Notes under the pieces: model-generated
What the model was told of the DNA's origin: nothing
The model's database searches: none
The model's input: only the letters and a program-made list of their open reading frames with translations
Position numbers and translations under genes: made by a program
Assembly: GCA_039105265.1 (NCBI GenBank)
Contig: JAPFFF010000012.1
Span: forward strand, 3,348,001-3,412,000
Source: Tritrichomonas musculus
Lineage: Eukaryota > Parabasalia > Tritrichomonadida > Tritrichomonadidae
DNA length: 64,000 nucleotides
Direction: 5' to 3'
Shown: one piece after another, positions 51,889 to 63,536 of the stretch
Layout: every line of letters begins with the position of its first letter
Position numbering within the stretch: position 1 is the first letter of the stretch

Positions 51889-53616
51889 GTGTTCTCTTTT
51901 CCAAACTGACTTAACTAGTAGTATAAATGCTATTCCATTTTTTGTCCATATAGATGAATTAGGGGGTGAATATTCAATAGTTTTTTTTAAACAGACTGAT
52001 TGGTACTTTCTGGATAATATACAGATATTTATTCATATTGGTATTGCATAAGTAAGTTGAGGAGTCAACAATACTTGCTTAATTGATTTCTCAAAAAGTT
52101 TAACAATTTTTTTTAATAAAATCCATATTATCTTGCCACATCTAAATATATACATGTAAATATATATTATTTTAGTATATTCAAAGGAAATATTTACAAT
52201 ATATTTATTTTTGATGCCTTTCCGTGCTAGAAAATGATTAATCAATATAATGATTCAACTTTTTTGAAAAATCTAGCGTCAAAATCTTTTTCATTTCCTA
52301 TGAATAACAGCACTTCAAAAAAATTTATTCAATCAAATATTTATTTTCATAATTTAATAGAAACTCCAAATGAAAAAAATAACACAATTATTATGTAAGC
52401 ATTTGAGATTCTTTCTTAGATTGTTAATTATATATTTTAAATACTACAAAATGAATAAATAAATAACATTTATCACATGTTTTTAATCAAATACATTTTG
52501 TATTTATAAAGATAAAAATGTTTTATGTAAATTTTCAAAAATCTTATATGCTTGAAATTTTGGAAAATCATATTCATAATTACTTAGAGAATATTTTTTT
52601 ATAATAAAATATTAAAAAAAGAATTCCTAATTTTTTTTCAATTTCTTGATATTACCTTTTTAATTTTTTATTTCTAAACGGCCTTACCTTGTCAGGTGGT
52701 CTATATATATTTATTATTGTAAAATTTTTTGAATTACTGCATTGCACTTATTTTTCAAATTAAAAATATGTTTTAATAATTATATATACGTCCAATATGA
52801 AATATCAAAATTAAAAATAAGAAAAATATGAAATTAAAATGGAAATCTAAAAATAATTTTCTCATTACCTAACAGTTAATGCAATTTTATTATTATATTT
52901 TAATTTACAATAGTATCTTGATATATTAATAATATAAAATAACATGCTATCTAATAAAAATATAAAGTTATACTTATTTATAAATTAACTGTCATTATAA
53001 CTTTTTGAGCATCGCATTCAATTATTTTGTTATAGATTTGAATTGATTTAAATCAACGTGTTTTTGATCCATTCAATTTTTTTATCTAAATATCTAATAA
53101 TATTTTGTAATTGTGTCTTGAATTTAAATAAACAAATAAATATTTAAAATACTTAGATAAAGTTGCCATAATTGATAATATATTTTCTATTAATATTGAC
53201 TTTATTATTTATTTTACATTTAGATACAACTTCGTGACAGCTAAATTATTTTATAAGTTGCTTTATTATCATTATTAATCGTTTAACTGTATTATTATTT
53301 TGATTTAGATTCATTTATTTTTTAATAAAACAATTTCGTGACAGCAAAATCATTTGATTATTTCACATTATATGCGTATTATCATAACTTGACAGCATCG
53401 TCTAGATTATATATTTTTATTATTGTAGAAATTTTTGAAATAATGCATTACCCTTGCTTTTATAGTTCTTGTAAATAATCTAATATTTTGCAATGTTGTT
53501 TTACTTTCAAATAAAAAAATAAGTATTGAAATGCTGTATAATATTAGTTTTATCTTAACGTGACAGCATCGTCTAGTTTTTTTTTTTTTTTTTTTTTTTC
53601 CAAAAAAATTTGACAA
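51889..53616. other. AT-rich upstream region of the aminopeptidase with repeated TGACAGC motif
   Basis: No gene. TGACAGC occurs four times in 360 bp (near 53236, 53342, 53395 and 53566), twice extended as TGACAGCATCGTCTAG. A segment of about 45 bp near 52713 recurs in diverged form near 53413 (TTATTATTGTA..AAATTTTT). A 22-base T run (53577-53599) lies just before the gene. Confidence 0.5.
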
Positions 53617-55320
53617 ATGTTTGACTTTTCTAAATTCAAAATGTTTCAAAGATTACCTCGAAATTACACCCCCAAACACTATGACTTGTTTGTACATATG
53701 ACAACGGCAGATACTCCTTTTGATGCGAGTGTTACCATCACATTTAAGAAAAATGAAGACTCTGACAAAGCATATTTAAATATTTATTCCAATATTACTA
53801 TCAAATCAGTCACTCAAAACCAAGTTTCACTCACATATGAAGTAGACTATCCATTGCTAATCATTAATCAGTCGACAAATCCAGATCAAGATATCTCATC
53901 CTATCCTATTACAATAGACTATACCTTAAAGCCAATTCTAACCGAATACCAAGGATTTTACCCGAACGATGGATGCTTCTTTACCAAATTCGAACCAAAC
54001 CACGCACATCGTTTTTTGCCATGTTTTGACGATCCAATTGTCAGATCAACTTTTTCAGTGAAAATACAAATTCCTTCAAATTTGACAGGTCTTTCAAATA
54101 TGCCGATTAAAACCGAATCGACCATTGGTGAAGATAAGCTAATCACTTTTCAAAAAACACCTCCCATGTGTACGTATCTCCTAGCAGTTTTTGTTGGCAA
54201 ATTCTCGTCAATTGAGGGTCGAACAAAAAGTGGGACGCCGGTTATTTTCTATTCAGAAGAAGGTCGAGAAGGGGAAATCCAAAAGTTCCTCGGTGCGGCC
54301 ATTCATGCAGTCAATTGGATGGAAGAGAAAACACAGACAAAATACCAGTTGCCAGTGCTGCAGTTGCTCTCGCATCCGGGACTCAAGACCGGCATGGAGA
54401 ACTACGGCCTGATTGCTCTTCGGGACTACACCCGTGGTGGCGACGTTTTGTATAACACTCTGATCGTCATGCATGAAGTGTCGCACCTCTGGTTCGGCGA
54501 CCTTGTCTCCGTTAAATGGTGGAATTCCGTCTGGCTGAACGAAGGCTTTGCGCAGTACTTGATGTATCTCATTCTGCGTGACTTTTCTGATGAGTATTCG
54601 AACGAAGCTCTCAAAATTTTCATTGAGAACGATGGAATCAGGTGCCTGCAGTACGTCAACAGCGAGAGAATCGTCGTGGATGAGAACGAGATCAATTTCG
54701 AAGAGCGCGTGCTGAAGAGCGTCATATACATCAAAGGCGCCTTCGTACTCAAGATGTTCTCTGACATTTACGGCGAAGATATTTTCTTCAAGGTCTGTTC
54801 GTTTTGGATGGACCAGTATCAAAACAAAAGTGCTGATATTCACGAATTCATAAAAGCGGCAAATAACGTACTTCAGAAAAATTGTTCCAACTTTTTCTAT
54901 CCGTGGCTGACAAAAGTCGGTTTCCCGATTGTCAAGGTTGCCGAGATTTACGAAAATGAAGAGAACAAAAATGTAGTCGGAATTAAACTGTCTCAGAAAA
55001 GTTTCTCTGGGGACATTTATCAATTCAAAATTTCAATAGTTTATGAAGAAAAAGGTGAAGTGAAAAAGATGGGTGTTTTGATGGACAAAGAAGAGCAGGA
55101 TGTCATGTTGAACTTCGATTGGTTGTACGTTAACGATGGATTTAATTCACTGTGTGCACCGTTGTATTCAAAAAGTTTGCTTGAAAAGTTATGTGAAGCC
55201 AAGAAATGTGGAAAAATTGATGATGACAATTCGATGTTAATTCGATATTCAATACGCTACGCATCTAAGCAATGTGAAGTAGAGAAGGATGTATTAGATT
55301 TAATCAAAGAGTACTTTTAA
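53617..55320 (+). CDS. M1-family zinc aminopeptidase, short form
   Basis: 567 residues counted from the ATG at 53617; a second ATG at 53641 (MFQRLPRNYTPKHYDL) fits the usual M1 start better. It has the N-terminal beta-sandwich domain, then the catalytic domain: TGMENYGL (variant of the GAMEN exopeptidase motif, near 258-265), HEVSH (286-290) with Glu309 in NEGFA as third zinc ligand, and the transition-state Tyr371 in IYIKGAF. All catalytic residues are present, so N-terminal residues of peptides should be cleaved. A short beta domain closes the protein; the 300-residue helical C-terminal domain of ERAP- or APN-type enzymes is absent. The product is probably cytosolic, as no signal is seen. 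The stop overlaps TAAA. Confidence 0.92.
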   Translation: MFDFSKFKMFQRLPRNYTPKHYDLFVHMTTADTPFDASVTITFKKNEDSDKAYLNIYSNITIKSVTQNQVSLTYEVDYPLLIINQSTNPDQDISSYPITIDYTLKPILTEYQGFYPNDGCFFTKFEPNHAHRFLPCFDDPIVRSTFSVKIQIPSNLTGLSNMPIKTESTIGEDKLITFQKTPPMCTYLLAVFVGKFSSIEGRTKSGTPVIFYSEEGREGEIQKFLGAAIHAVNWMEEKTQTKYQLPVLQLLSHPGLKTGMENYGLIALRDYTRGGDVLYNTLIVMHEVSHLWFGDLVSVKWWNSVWLNEGFAQYLMYLILRDFSDEYSNEALKIFIENDGIRCLQYVNSERIVVDENEINFEERVLKSVIYIKGAFVLKMFSDIYGEDIFFKVCSFWMDQYQNKSADIHEFIKAANNVLQKNCSNFFYPWLTKVGFPIVKVAEIYENEENKNVVGIKLSQKSFSGDIYQFKISIVYEEKGEVKKMGVLMDKEEQDVMLNFDWLYVNDGFNSLCAPLYSKSLLEKLCEAKKCGKIDDDNSMLIRYSIRYASKQCEVEKDVLDLIKEYF

Positions 55321-56483
55321 AAATGATTAAGTCTTCTCTAATTCTTTTAAGTCATCAGCAAGATGAAACCAGTGTATGTCACTCTTGAAATTTGATATTT
55401 CAAGTTTTTTAAAAAAAATAAATGTAACCATTTTTTTGTTAAATTTCAGCATACCATAAATATGAGTATTTTAAAATATATTTTAAAATATATTAAAAAC
55501 ACTGCTATATATTAAACAATTGTTTGTGATATATAAGAAAATCAATTTTGGATATTTTTAAATATAAATTAAAAAAAAAAAATTCAGTACATCGGCCAAT
55601 CGAACTAGAGGCAGAATCAAAAGGAGTATTTGCAAATGCCACAAATGAGTAAATTAGAATCACTCAATTTCCTTGGGTTCAAAAACCCAAAAACCGCAAT
55701 TTTTGTTTTTGTGGTGGGTTTTTATTTTAGATATTATATGTAAGTCGGTTGGCCTCTATATATCATATAAACCCAACAAAAACTAAAATTGTAAAAAAAA
55801 TTATATCGAAATTATTTCATATTTTAACAATACATTTTTAACACTTTATATTTTGCAGCATTAAATATTTATATATAATTTTAAAAAATATCACGCGCTC
55901 ACGGTAAATTAATTAAGATATCTTTGTTTTTGTTATTTTCATTAAAAATCTTGGGTTTTGATATAACTATTTATTTGCATAATGAGTTTTATATTTTTTC
56001 AAATGTAAATTTTAATTACTAGCAAGACCATATTTATATTCTTTCATTTTTTGATTTGATTTTATAGATATTTTGCAAATATAAAATTTATATTTTATGA
56101 GACCACTATCAAAATTTAAAATATTTCTGGGAAATCAATGAGTTATCACAAAATTATTTTCAGATAAAAATTTTAACTGAGCTTTTTTTTGTATTTATTT
56201 TTATAGATATAAAACATATTAGGGATTAATTTTAGAATAGTTGTACTTTTGAGAGAGTAATTCAATTTTTTCATCACAATATTTGGTGGGCCAAAATGGT
56301 ATGAACAAAAAAACGAATAAATTGAGAGAAGCATTGTAAAATTGATAATATCAAAATCTTTAATATATTATGTTTATTTCGATAAGTATTTAAAAAAGCT
56401 CTATTTTAATAAACCATATAAATATAATACGTATTATTTTACCAAAGTTTTTAGGTATTACTTTTTTATCTTTGTAAAAAATG
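55321..56483. other. AT-rich intergenic DNA with a degenerate repeat
   Basis: 55590-55770 has TGGGTTT / AAACCCA words and CCACAAATGAGTA (about 55638-55651), which recurs inverted near 59520-59532; this may be an old element around the hAT-like insertion. No gene. Confidence 0.4.
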
Positions 56484-57085
56484 CAGGGATGCGATTCGGG
56501 AATCCCGGGAATACCCGGGATAATAAACGGTCTCTTCCCGATTCTTTTCCCGAAAAAAATTTCCGGAAAAAAACGTTTCCCGAAATTTTTTTTTTTATAT
56601 GACATTTCTACCTATCGGGAATTTTTCGTTTTTTTTCCCGATTTTTCCCGAAACAGATATTAAATTTTTTTATCTCAATTCTAAATTTTATTTTACTTTT
56701 GTTCTTTTTTCATTGTTAGAAAGAATGAAACAGTATTAAAAACTCTTTTTCATTTTTCGAATAAAAAGATATAACGTTTGTTATTTAATTCCAGGATGTT
56801 TATTTTATTCCAGGATAACCGTTTAAGATGGTTTAATATTTAACCATGTCGATTATCAACCAAAATATAATTCAAAAATTGAATTAAAAACGATCATTCA
56901 TCCTGGGATTATAATTAAGAATGAAAAATTTGAATAAAAAAGGTAAGGAAAAAATCATAAATTTTAAAAAAAATACGAACTTTTTATATGAGCTTATTGA
57001 AATTTTATTATTAAAAAACGGTTATCCTGGAATAAAATTAAAATTCTTGAAAAAAATTATAAACGTTATAATTATATAATTATAA

Positions 57086-57560
57086 ATTCTCGTTCGGCCA
57101 CTTTTTGAAGGCCTAAAAACATTAAAATATTTTACCTAGCTTTTTCAATTAAAATAAAAATAAAAAAATTTTTGAGAGAAAATAAATATGTCATCAACTT
57201 TTTGTTTACTTTTATAAGTTTGATAATTCTAGAGTTATATTTTATACAACGGAAACGTAACGAATATAGGCAGGAGACTTCTACCTTCCATGTGCCTTAA
57301 TGATATAGTCAGGTGTACCTTTTTGGCCGCAATGATTGGCACCACCTTTTCTGAAAGAGTGCCAATTATACGATTGGTAATCAGAAATACCTATTTGATG
57401 TAAAATAACTTGTAAATGAGATCGTAAAGCATGCTCTTTGACATGACAAATTCCATCTCAAGAATAATTATTTTTTATTCAAAAAGTTTTAAATTTTAAT
57501 TATCTACTTATTTTGAATACATAGCAACGGACGGCCTTCAAAAAGTGTCCACGAGAATTG
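57086..57560. repeat. Inverted-repeat pair around the recombinase fossil
   Basis: 57086-57113 and 57533-57560 are inverted copies (AATTCTCGT, then CACTTTTTGAAGGCC) with a few mismatches in between. They bracket the tyrosine-recombinase remnant and could be its original ends. Confidence 0.55.
57237..57460 (-). pseudogene. Tyrosine-recombinase C-terminal fossil
   Basis: The minus strand shows LRSHLQVILHQIGI, then YNWHSFRKGGANHCG and AYIRYVSV, the end of a tyrosine recombinase: the H-x-x-R box (HSFR) and the region with the nucleophilic Tyr. Only the last 70 or so residues remain and the copy is broken. Cryptons and DIRS-like elements are the usual eukaryotic carriers; the fragment is too short to choose. 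Confidence 0.6.
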
Positions 57561-57636
57561 AAAATTTCTTTCAAAAATTTGTTGTTTTCTAAAAAAATAA
57601 AGTCTTTTATTATTAGGCATTAAATATTTTATTTAA

Positions 57637-58448
57637 GGTAAAAATGCCATACGTTAAAAATTGAGAAAGAGTATATTAAAAATTTAAGAAAAGCACCATC
57701 CCAGAAAAAGTTTTATTTCAATATATGTCAGATTTGAATTTCTGAACTTTATAAAATATTTTTATATTCAATTTGAAACGAAAATTTTAATAATTAAATT
57801 TTTCAATTATAAATTTAGTTTATCAACTTTTTCAATTAATATTTGAACAAAAAAGAGTTTTAGATTTATATTCGAATTATTATAAAGAAGAGAAAGATTA
57901 TGTAATTTATATTAAATTTCAAAATATAATATCAATAATTATCACAAAAATTTTACTAAATTATAAAAAAAGTAGTAATAGAAAAAATAAATATACAATG
58001 AATTTAATAAGATTCGTTTCTTCTTATAAAATATTGATTTGATTTCTATGAAAAATGGGATATTGCCATTAAAATTAATTTTTTTATCGTTTTCGTAATA
58101 TTTTAATAATATTATTTGTAAAAAACTGTAAACAAAGAGAAATTCTGTCGCATGTGTGATGAAAACTCCTTACCAATTTGTTTCCATCAATAATATAACA
58201 AATTTTTTTTGATGAGGTATAATTGGAAAGCATAAAATATTAAATTGATTTACGTCCATGTAGTCAGCAAATTCAATGTAATCAAAACAAATTGGGCCTT
58301 TTTGGGAGTGGAATTAAAAGGATTTGTTAATAAAAAATGTATTCTTTAATAAAAACAAAAAATAGAAAAGAAAATAATTTTACTTAACATGTCACAATAA
58401 ATAGTGTCAGAAAATAAAAGCGGTTGCTTAACGTATGGCATTTTTACC
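57637..58448. mobile_element. 812-bp TTAA element nested in the hAT-like element
   Basis: Inverted ends GGTAAAAATGCCATACGTT at 57637 and their complement ending at 58448, flanked by TTAA (57633-57636 and 58449-58452). They match the ends of the 51666-51884 MITE at most positions (GGTA-AAAT-C--TACGTT). No ORF inside. It shows that the TTAA family moved after the hAT-like insertion. Confidence 0.72.
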
Positions 58449-59256
58449 TTAACACATCTTATATCGATTTCTCTATATACAAGATTAAATGTAAACAGAA
58501 CCAATTTTTTTTATAAAAAGCAAGTTAAAAATAACAAAAATGTATAAAAACATAAAATTAAAAAGATTTAAATGGTTTATTATATACAAATAGTAAAAAT
58601 GATGGTAAAATTGTAATAGGATAAGGATTATTTTTGGTAATTTTTTCACATATTTTCGAAGAATTCGCATGTAAACGACGTATAATTATGATTTTAAACA
58701 GATATTTGTGGATATTTAGGGATTGCAGATGAAAAAATTTCATCATTATATCAATCTAGTCTTATTGTTGCTATTTATAGCAAATATATCCTTTTATGAT
58801 GCTTGTGTTTGCTTATACGGTAAGGAAAAGGCTCTTTTCGATTTCTTGGTTAACCTCCTTTGTTTATTTTATGGCTATTTATAAATAAACGGTCTCCTAT
58901 ATTGCGATTTTTATGAGAAAAGACATTTACATTAAACGAAAAAAATACTTTAAAGTATGAAACTTGCTCATTTTGGTGTTCATTTGATTTATCTATTAGT
59001 ATTTTATCATAATTTATTTATATATTATTTAAAAAAAAAAAAAGGTCTCATATTTTTCGAACTTAGTTCCGGGAATTCCCAAGGGATTTTCCCGAAATTT
59101 GAATACTTCGGGAAGATCGGGAAGGGAATATTCGGGAGAAATTTACGTTTAATCCCGGGAAATCCCGGGAAAATCGGGATCGGGAAGTTTCCCGATCCCG
59201 ATTTTTTTTCGGGAATTTATCCCTTCCCGTTCCCGAATCGCATACCTGAAAAAATG

Positions 59257-60908
59257 AATATATGATTTTCAACTCATATCATTTGCAAATAAGTAAAATT
59301 TGGTACGCAAAATAGTCTTTTAACACGATAAATACGTTAAAAACAAGTAGTAAAAGATGATTGAATAGCTTTTCAAAACTGAAAATTTGTTCCATCTTTT
59401 GTAGAGCAATGCTTATAAAATAACCAATAATACAAAGGTGAAAGCTTGTAGATTACATCATATTGCTGCTTGCTTTTTCAAATTTTGAATCTTTTTTGAG
59501 TTATGAAATAACTGGGATTGTACTCATTTGTGGCGATTCTTAGCAGTGTAATCTTTCTTAATAATACTGCCACTTGATAATAATTTGCATTTTCATGCAT
59601 AATTTATCGAATTTCCTTTGTTTTTGATGAAAAATATTTTCATTACTTTCTCATTAAAATTGTCATAAACCATTGAATTTTTGTTTTTTGGGTTAATTTT
59701 GGGCTTAAAAATGTTTGATAATATCTCAAAACGTACCGTTAGAAAATTTAATATTTTAATAAATGTATTAAATAAATATATCATTAATAATAAATAAATA
59801 TTCTATATATGTAAGTAGTCGGAGGTCAAAGAGATAAAATATTAAGTCTAAATCATTTTTTAAAGATTTGGATTTGACTTGGTTTGTTTGGGTTTCGTTT
59901 CTTTTGGGATTACCTAATTTCTTCGACCCAAACCCACAAAAATCTGACATTTTTTTGGGTTTCTAAGAAATCATTGAGTGAATCGAAAATATCTCAAATA
60001 TTATATTTTCAAAAAATAAAAGTTTTTATATATCTGAATATTTTTGAGACATATGAATATAATAAGCTTATTTTTCAAGATAAAATACATATATTGTTAT
60101 AAAAACTATATTATATAAAATTTTCTTTAAATATATAGTGATAATAATATCTTTTTTTCATCAATCTTCGTTCAGTGTTTTAAAATTTAAATATATTTAA
60201 TAATAAAAGTGATAAAAAGCAAAAATGATAAATATCAAATAAAACATTTGTTTGATATTAAAAAAGTTTATTAAAATTTTGATTAATGATTAGGATACTG
60301 CCACATTGTGAATAAAAAATCATAATTAGACTGAATATTCCTTTTCTGTTCATTAATTATTGTTTTTGGCTTTATCTTGTTTCTTGATTCAAAGGGCCAT
60401 TTAATCTTCGAGAATGCCATCTCTGCATCAACTTCAGATGTAGAAATTGGAAAGAGCCTTGCTGCAATATTTGCTAGATTAAAACAGAGCTTTTGCTTAA
60501 ATTATCTATATATATAAAGATAACCCACAAATTTGCCAAAAAAACACATTGCGGCATATTTGGAACTAAGCTAAAATATTTTCTTTTTAATATAAAAAAT
60601 AATATGCTTATTAAGTGATTTTGCTTTAATAAATTACATTTTTTTAATAAGATATTAGTAATCTATTTATGTAAGTTTTGATAACTTTTTATATGAGTTC
60701 CCAGAAAAATAATATTTTGAATGAAAATTTACGATCAAATATCGTTATAAATTTAAGCTCTCTCACTTCATATATTTTTTACTATTTCCTTTTTGATTGA
60801 CCAAACATCTCAAATTCGTAAGCACTAATCTCCATAATAATCGGAAAACGTAAATATCTATGATCTACAAAAAAAACATTTACTTATTGGATTTGTACTT
60901 TAAAAAAA
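59257..60908. other. AT-rich intergenic DNA
   Basis: No gene supported. A segment near 59870-59990 with TTTGGGTTT / AAACCCA words resembles 55667-55730. A short open stretch near 60370-60500 is not recognisable. Confidence 0.4.
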
Positions 60909-62750
60909 TCATGGCTCAACATCTTCTGAGCATGCAACTTTGGACTTTCTATAGAATACAAAGTACCAAACAAGAACACCTGCAATTCCAACAGCAGCAA
61001 CACATCCAATAACAATACCTGCAATGGCGCCACCACTTAAACCTTTTTTCTTTTCTTCTTTTCCTGTGCCAGTTGCTACACAAACGTCATTTACTAATTC
61101 AAAGCCTTCTTCGCATTCCAAGCATTTGGTTTTTTCTTCATTACATTTTTGACAATGATTCTCTCCTTCTACACATTTTAAAACGCATGATCCTTTATCA
61201 TCAGGTATATAATGATCCGGATCAAAGCATTCGATACATAATGTTTTACCATCATTGCATGTAAGGCATTCGGTTTCCTTAGCTTCATTTTCAGGAATTT
61301 CTTCACAATCAGAAGATGGTGCATTGGATGAATCGGTATCGTCTGGCATGTCAGGAAAACAATTTTTTGGTACATCATCATCAGTAATTTTAAATTCATA
61401 TGATGAATCTAAAGAAACTGATAAAGTTTTTGTGAGATCACATGAATTCTCTTGATATTTAACTTGGAATTTAACAGTTGTAACATCTTTGAATTCGTGT
61501 TGATACCCAACATCTTTAGATATTTCATAAGCTTGTTCATTAATAATACAAAATAGTGAATATTTTTGATTTGATAATGAATTTAGGAATTTAATCCTTT
61601 TAACTTCTTCAGTTTTGCATTTGTCAGGAATATCTGAATCTTTTATTGTAATGGTAGGAGGCCTTACTTGATCTGTTTGCCCACTATTACCTACTAGCTC
61701 TTTGCTACATGAAAATTGGGCAGGTGATTTTAATAATACTACACTTATATATTTACGAGTTGAGAAGGAGAGAGCGGTAGGATTAGTGGTCAATTCTTTA
61801 TAGACTCTAGGTTCTTCATGAAGAAAAGTATAACCAAACTCATAAGCTTCATCAGAAACTTTTACATCAATAGTAAGCTCGTAATACTTACAATTTAATG
61901 GGAAAAATTCGTTGAAATCGATATTTTGTACTACATTTTTTTGTGATGCTGAAAAGGTTTGTAGTGCAGAAACATCATCTTGACACACTTCATTAGAGTA
62001 ATAGAAATAAACATTAAAATTATATCCTTTTTCTATTTTAAGGTTTCCATCACTTGGCCAGATGGCTTTATTAGAGGTTATACCTCGACCATCTATTACA
62101 TATTTAATTGTAGTTTGTTCTGGAGCATTTCCTTTTAAATTTATGTAATAAAAACCGCAAAATTTTATATTGCTATCTGTGGTTTGTCTGAAAATATCGT
62201 CATTAATTTCTATAACTTCACCACCTATTTTTCCAATTACAGTATCAAATAAAACCTTTTGTCGGCAATTAGAAGTTTGAATATATAGATCTTGATATAT
62301 ACCATAAGAACTAGTTTCTTCTAATTCTTTACTTTGACCTTTTGGTAATTCTACAGAACCAATGAATAATTGAGCGTTTAAATCTTCATCAGAAAAACTA
62401 TTTTTAACAGTAGCTTTATAATCGCCTTCATCACGAATGCATCTTAATATATAAGGACTTTTTCGGGCATTAAGGACAATTTCTTTATTATTTGCCGAAA
62501 TTGTAAATTTATTTTCTTCGCCGCAAGTATTATATATAAATTTTACAAAAGTTGATTGAACTTGGTAATTAGTCGTAAATTCTATGGTTTCTCGATCAAT
62601 AGTAAGTTCAACTTCGTTAACAATTAATTTTGCACCCAAAATATCTTTATAAAACCTTGTAGTAAGAACATAATCATATGATAGAACTTTACATAAGAAT
62701 AATGATAGATAGATCATGAAGTTTCGAAATGAAGTGAAATCTTTTGACAT
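60909..62750 (-). CDS. Type I surface protein with cysteine-rich juxtamembrane repeats
   Basis: 613 residues from the ATG at 62748-62750; an internal ATG at residue 12 (MIYLSLFLCKVLSYDY) is the better start of the signal peptide, so translation may begin at 62717. The ectodomain (to about 480) is beta-rich and unrecognised. It is followed by an acidic Ser-rich hinge and a Cys-rich block with C-x2-C units (ECLTCNDGKTLCIECFDP, HCQKCNEEKTKCLECEEGF) of furin/EGF-like type, as in surface proteins of diplomonads and trichomonads. A KKKG stop and a glycine-rich membrane helix (AIAGIVIGCVAAVGIAGVL, about 576-599) precede a 14-residue tail. An exposed adhesion or sensing role is likely. Confidence 0.85.
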   Translation of the reverse strand: MSKDFTSFRNFMIYLSLFLCKVLSYDYVLTTRFYKDILGAKLIVNEVELTIDRETIEFTTNYQVQSTFVKFIYNTCGEENKFTISANNKEIVLNARKSPYILRCIRDEGDYKATVKNSFSDEDLNAQLFIGSVELPKGQSKELEETSSYGIYQDLYIQTSNCRQKVLFDTVIGKIGGEVIEINDDIFRQTTDSNIKFCGFYYINLKGNAPEQTTIKYVIDGRGITSNKAIWPSDGNLKIEKGYNFNVYFYYSNEVCQDDVSALQTFSASQKNVVQNIDFNEFFPLNCKYYELTIDVKVSDEAYEFGYTFLHEEPRVYKELTTNPTALSFSTRKYISVVLLKSPAQFSCSKELVGNSGQTDQVRPPTITIKDSDIPDKCKTEEVKRIKFLNSLSNQKYSLFCIINEQAYEISKDVGYQHEFKDVTTVKFQVKYQENSCDLTKTLSVSLDSSYEFKITDDDVPKNCFPDMPDDTDSSNAPSSDCEEIPENEAKETECLTCNDGKTLCIECFDPDHYIPDDKGSCVLKCVEGENHCQKCNEEKTKCLECEEGFELVNDVCVATGTGKEEKKKGLSGGAIAGIVIGCVAAVGIAGVLVWYFVFYRKSKVACSEDVEP

Positions 62751-62758
62751 CGACCGTT
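62751..62758 (-). promoter_or_regulatory. AACGGTCG motif at the surface-protein start
   Basis: The motif directly precedes the ATG, as for the coiled-coil gene at 20993. A diverged second copy of motif plus start (AACGGTAG then ATGTCAAA) lies at about 62830-62845, 87 bp upstream, so the promoter-start segment appears duplicated. Confidence 0.4.
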
Positions 62759-62949
62759 ATTTAACGGGTTACAGAAAAAGTTGTGTGACGTTTTTTTCAG
62801 AAAAAAAAGTTATGCTTTTTGACTTAACATTTGACATCTACCGTTATTTAGCCATTTTCTTCAAAATTGTTAACGCGATGAGGTTAGCGCAAATTAATAA
62901 AACATTCAATTTAATGTTTCAGTTAGCAAAAAAAGAAAAGTCACTCTAA

Positions 62950-63530
62950 ACACTCATTTTTTCGGGCTTCGTCTGAAATCACCAAGGTCAAATTCACTTC
63001 ACCATTCAATTTTTGGTGATTTTCATTCAAATTTTTTTTGGTGAAAAGTTCAAAAAAAATGAAAAAAATAAATTCACCACGGCTAGAATAAAAAATAACA
63101 CAAATTTGTCGTGGCTTTTTCAGAAAGACTGTTCAAATAAGTATAGAATAATGATTTGAATTTATGAGCCAAATTGATATACAAAAAGTTTGTAAACTTT
63201 TTGAAAGATAGTTTGGCCTTAAAACTTTTCAAAGCATATAAAACAAACCGTTAATTGATTCTATATTATTATATTAAGCTCAAATTAAAATTTGTAAAAT
63301 GTTCAAAGTTTTCATTTTAAATAGTTATATGGTCATATACCACTTAAAAAATGATAGAATTATCTTATTCAAAGTAGGGTCTATTTAATCATTCAAAATT
63401 TACCTAATAAAAAATATTTTCATCTCATATATAGGAGAACTTTTCATAAAATGATCGTAATTTTAAAAATAATATTCAATTATTGAATAAGTGATCGTAA
63501 TATTCTTATAGAGATATTTACAGTTTCTCA
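62950..63530. other. AT-rich upstream region
   Basis: Near 62985-63090 there are repeated TCACCA / GGTGAA words. No gene. Confidence 0.4.
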
Positions 63531-63536
63531 ATATAT

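Larger units (their letters stand above)
56484..59248. mobile_element. hAT-like element with 8-bp target duplication and GC-rich subterminal repeats
   Basis: Ends CAGGGATGCGATTCGGGAA (56484-56502) and, inverted with one mismatch, 59230-59248. Exact 8-bp duplications AAAAAATG flank it (56476-56483 and 59249-59256). CAGGGATG-type ends and an 8-bp duplication point to the hAT superfamily. Both subterminal regions (about 56484-56655 and 59065-59248) are packed with CCCGGGA / TTCCCGAA words in both orientations, likely transposase-binding sites. There is no hAT transposase ORF. The interior carries a tyrosine-recombinase fossil, an inverted-repeat pair and a TTAA element. Confidence 0.8.

Noticed and set aside
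56342-56663. Gly/Pro/Phe/Lys-rich ORFs at the hAT-like element ends (also 58957-59272)
   Set aside because: Produced by the CCCGGGA subterminal repeats; both strands open equally.
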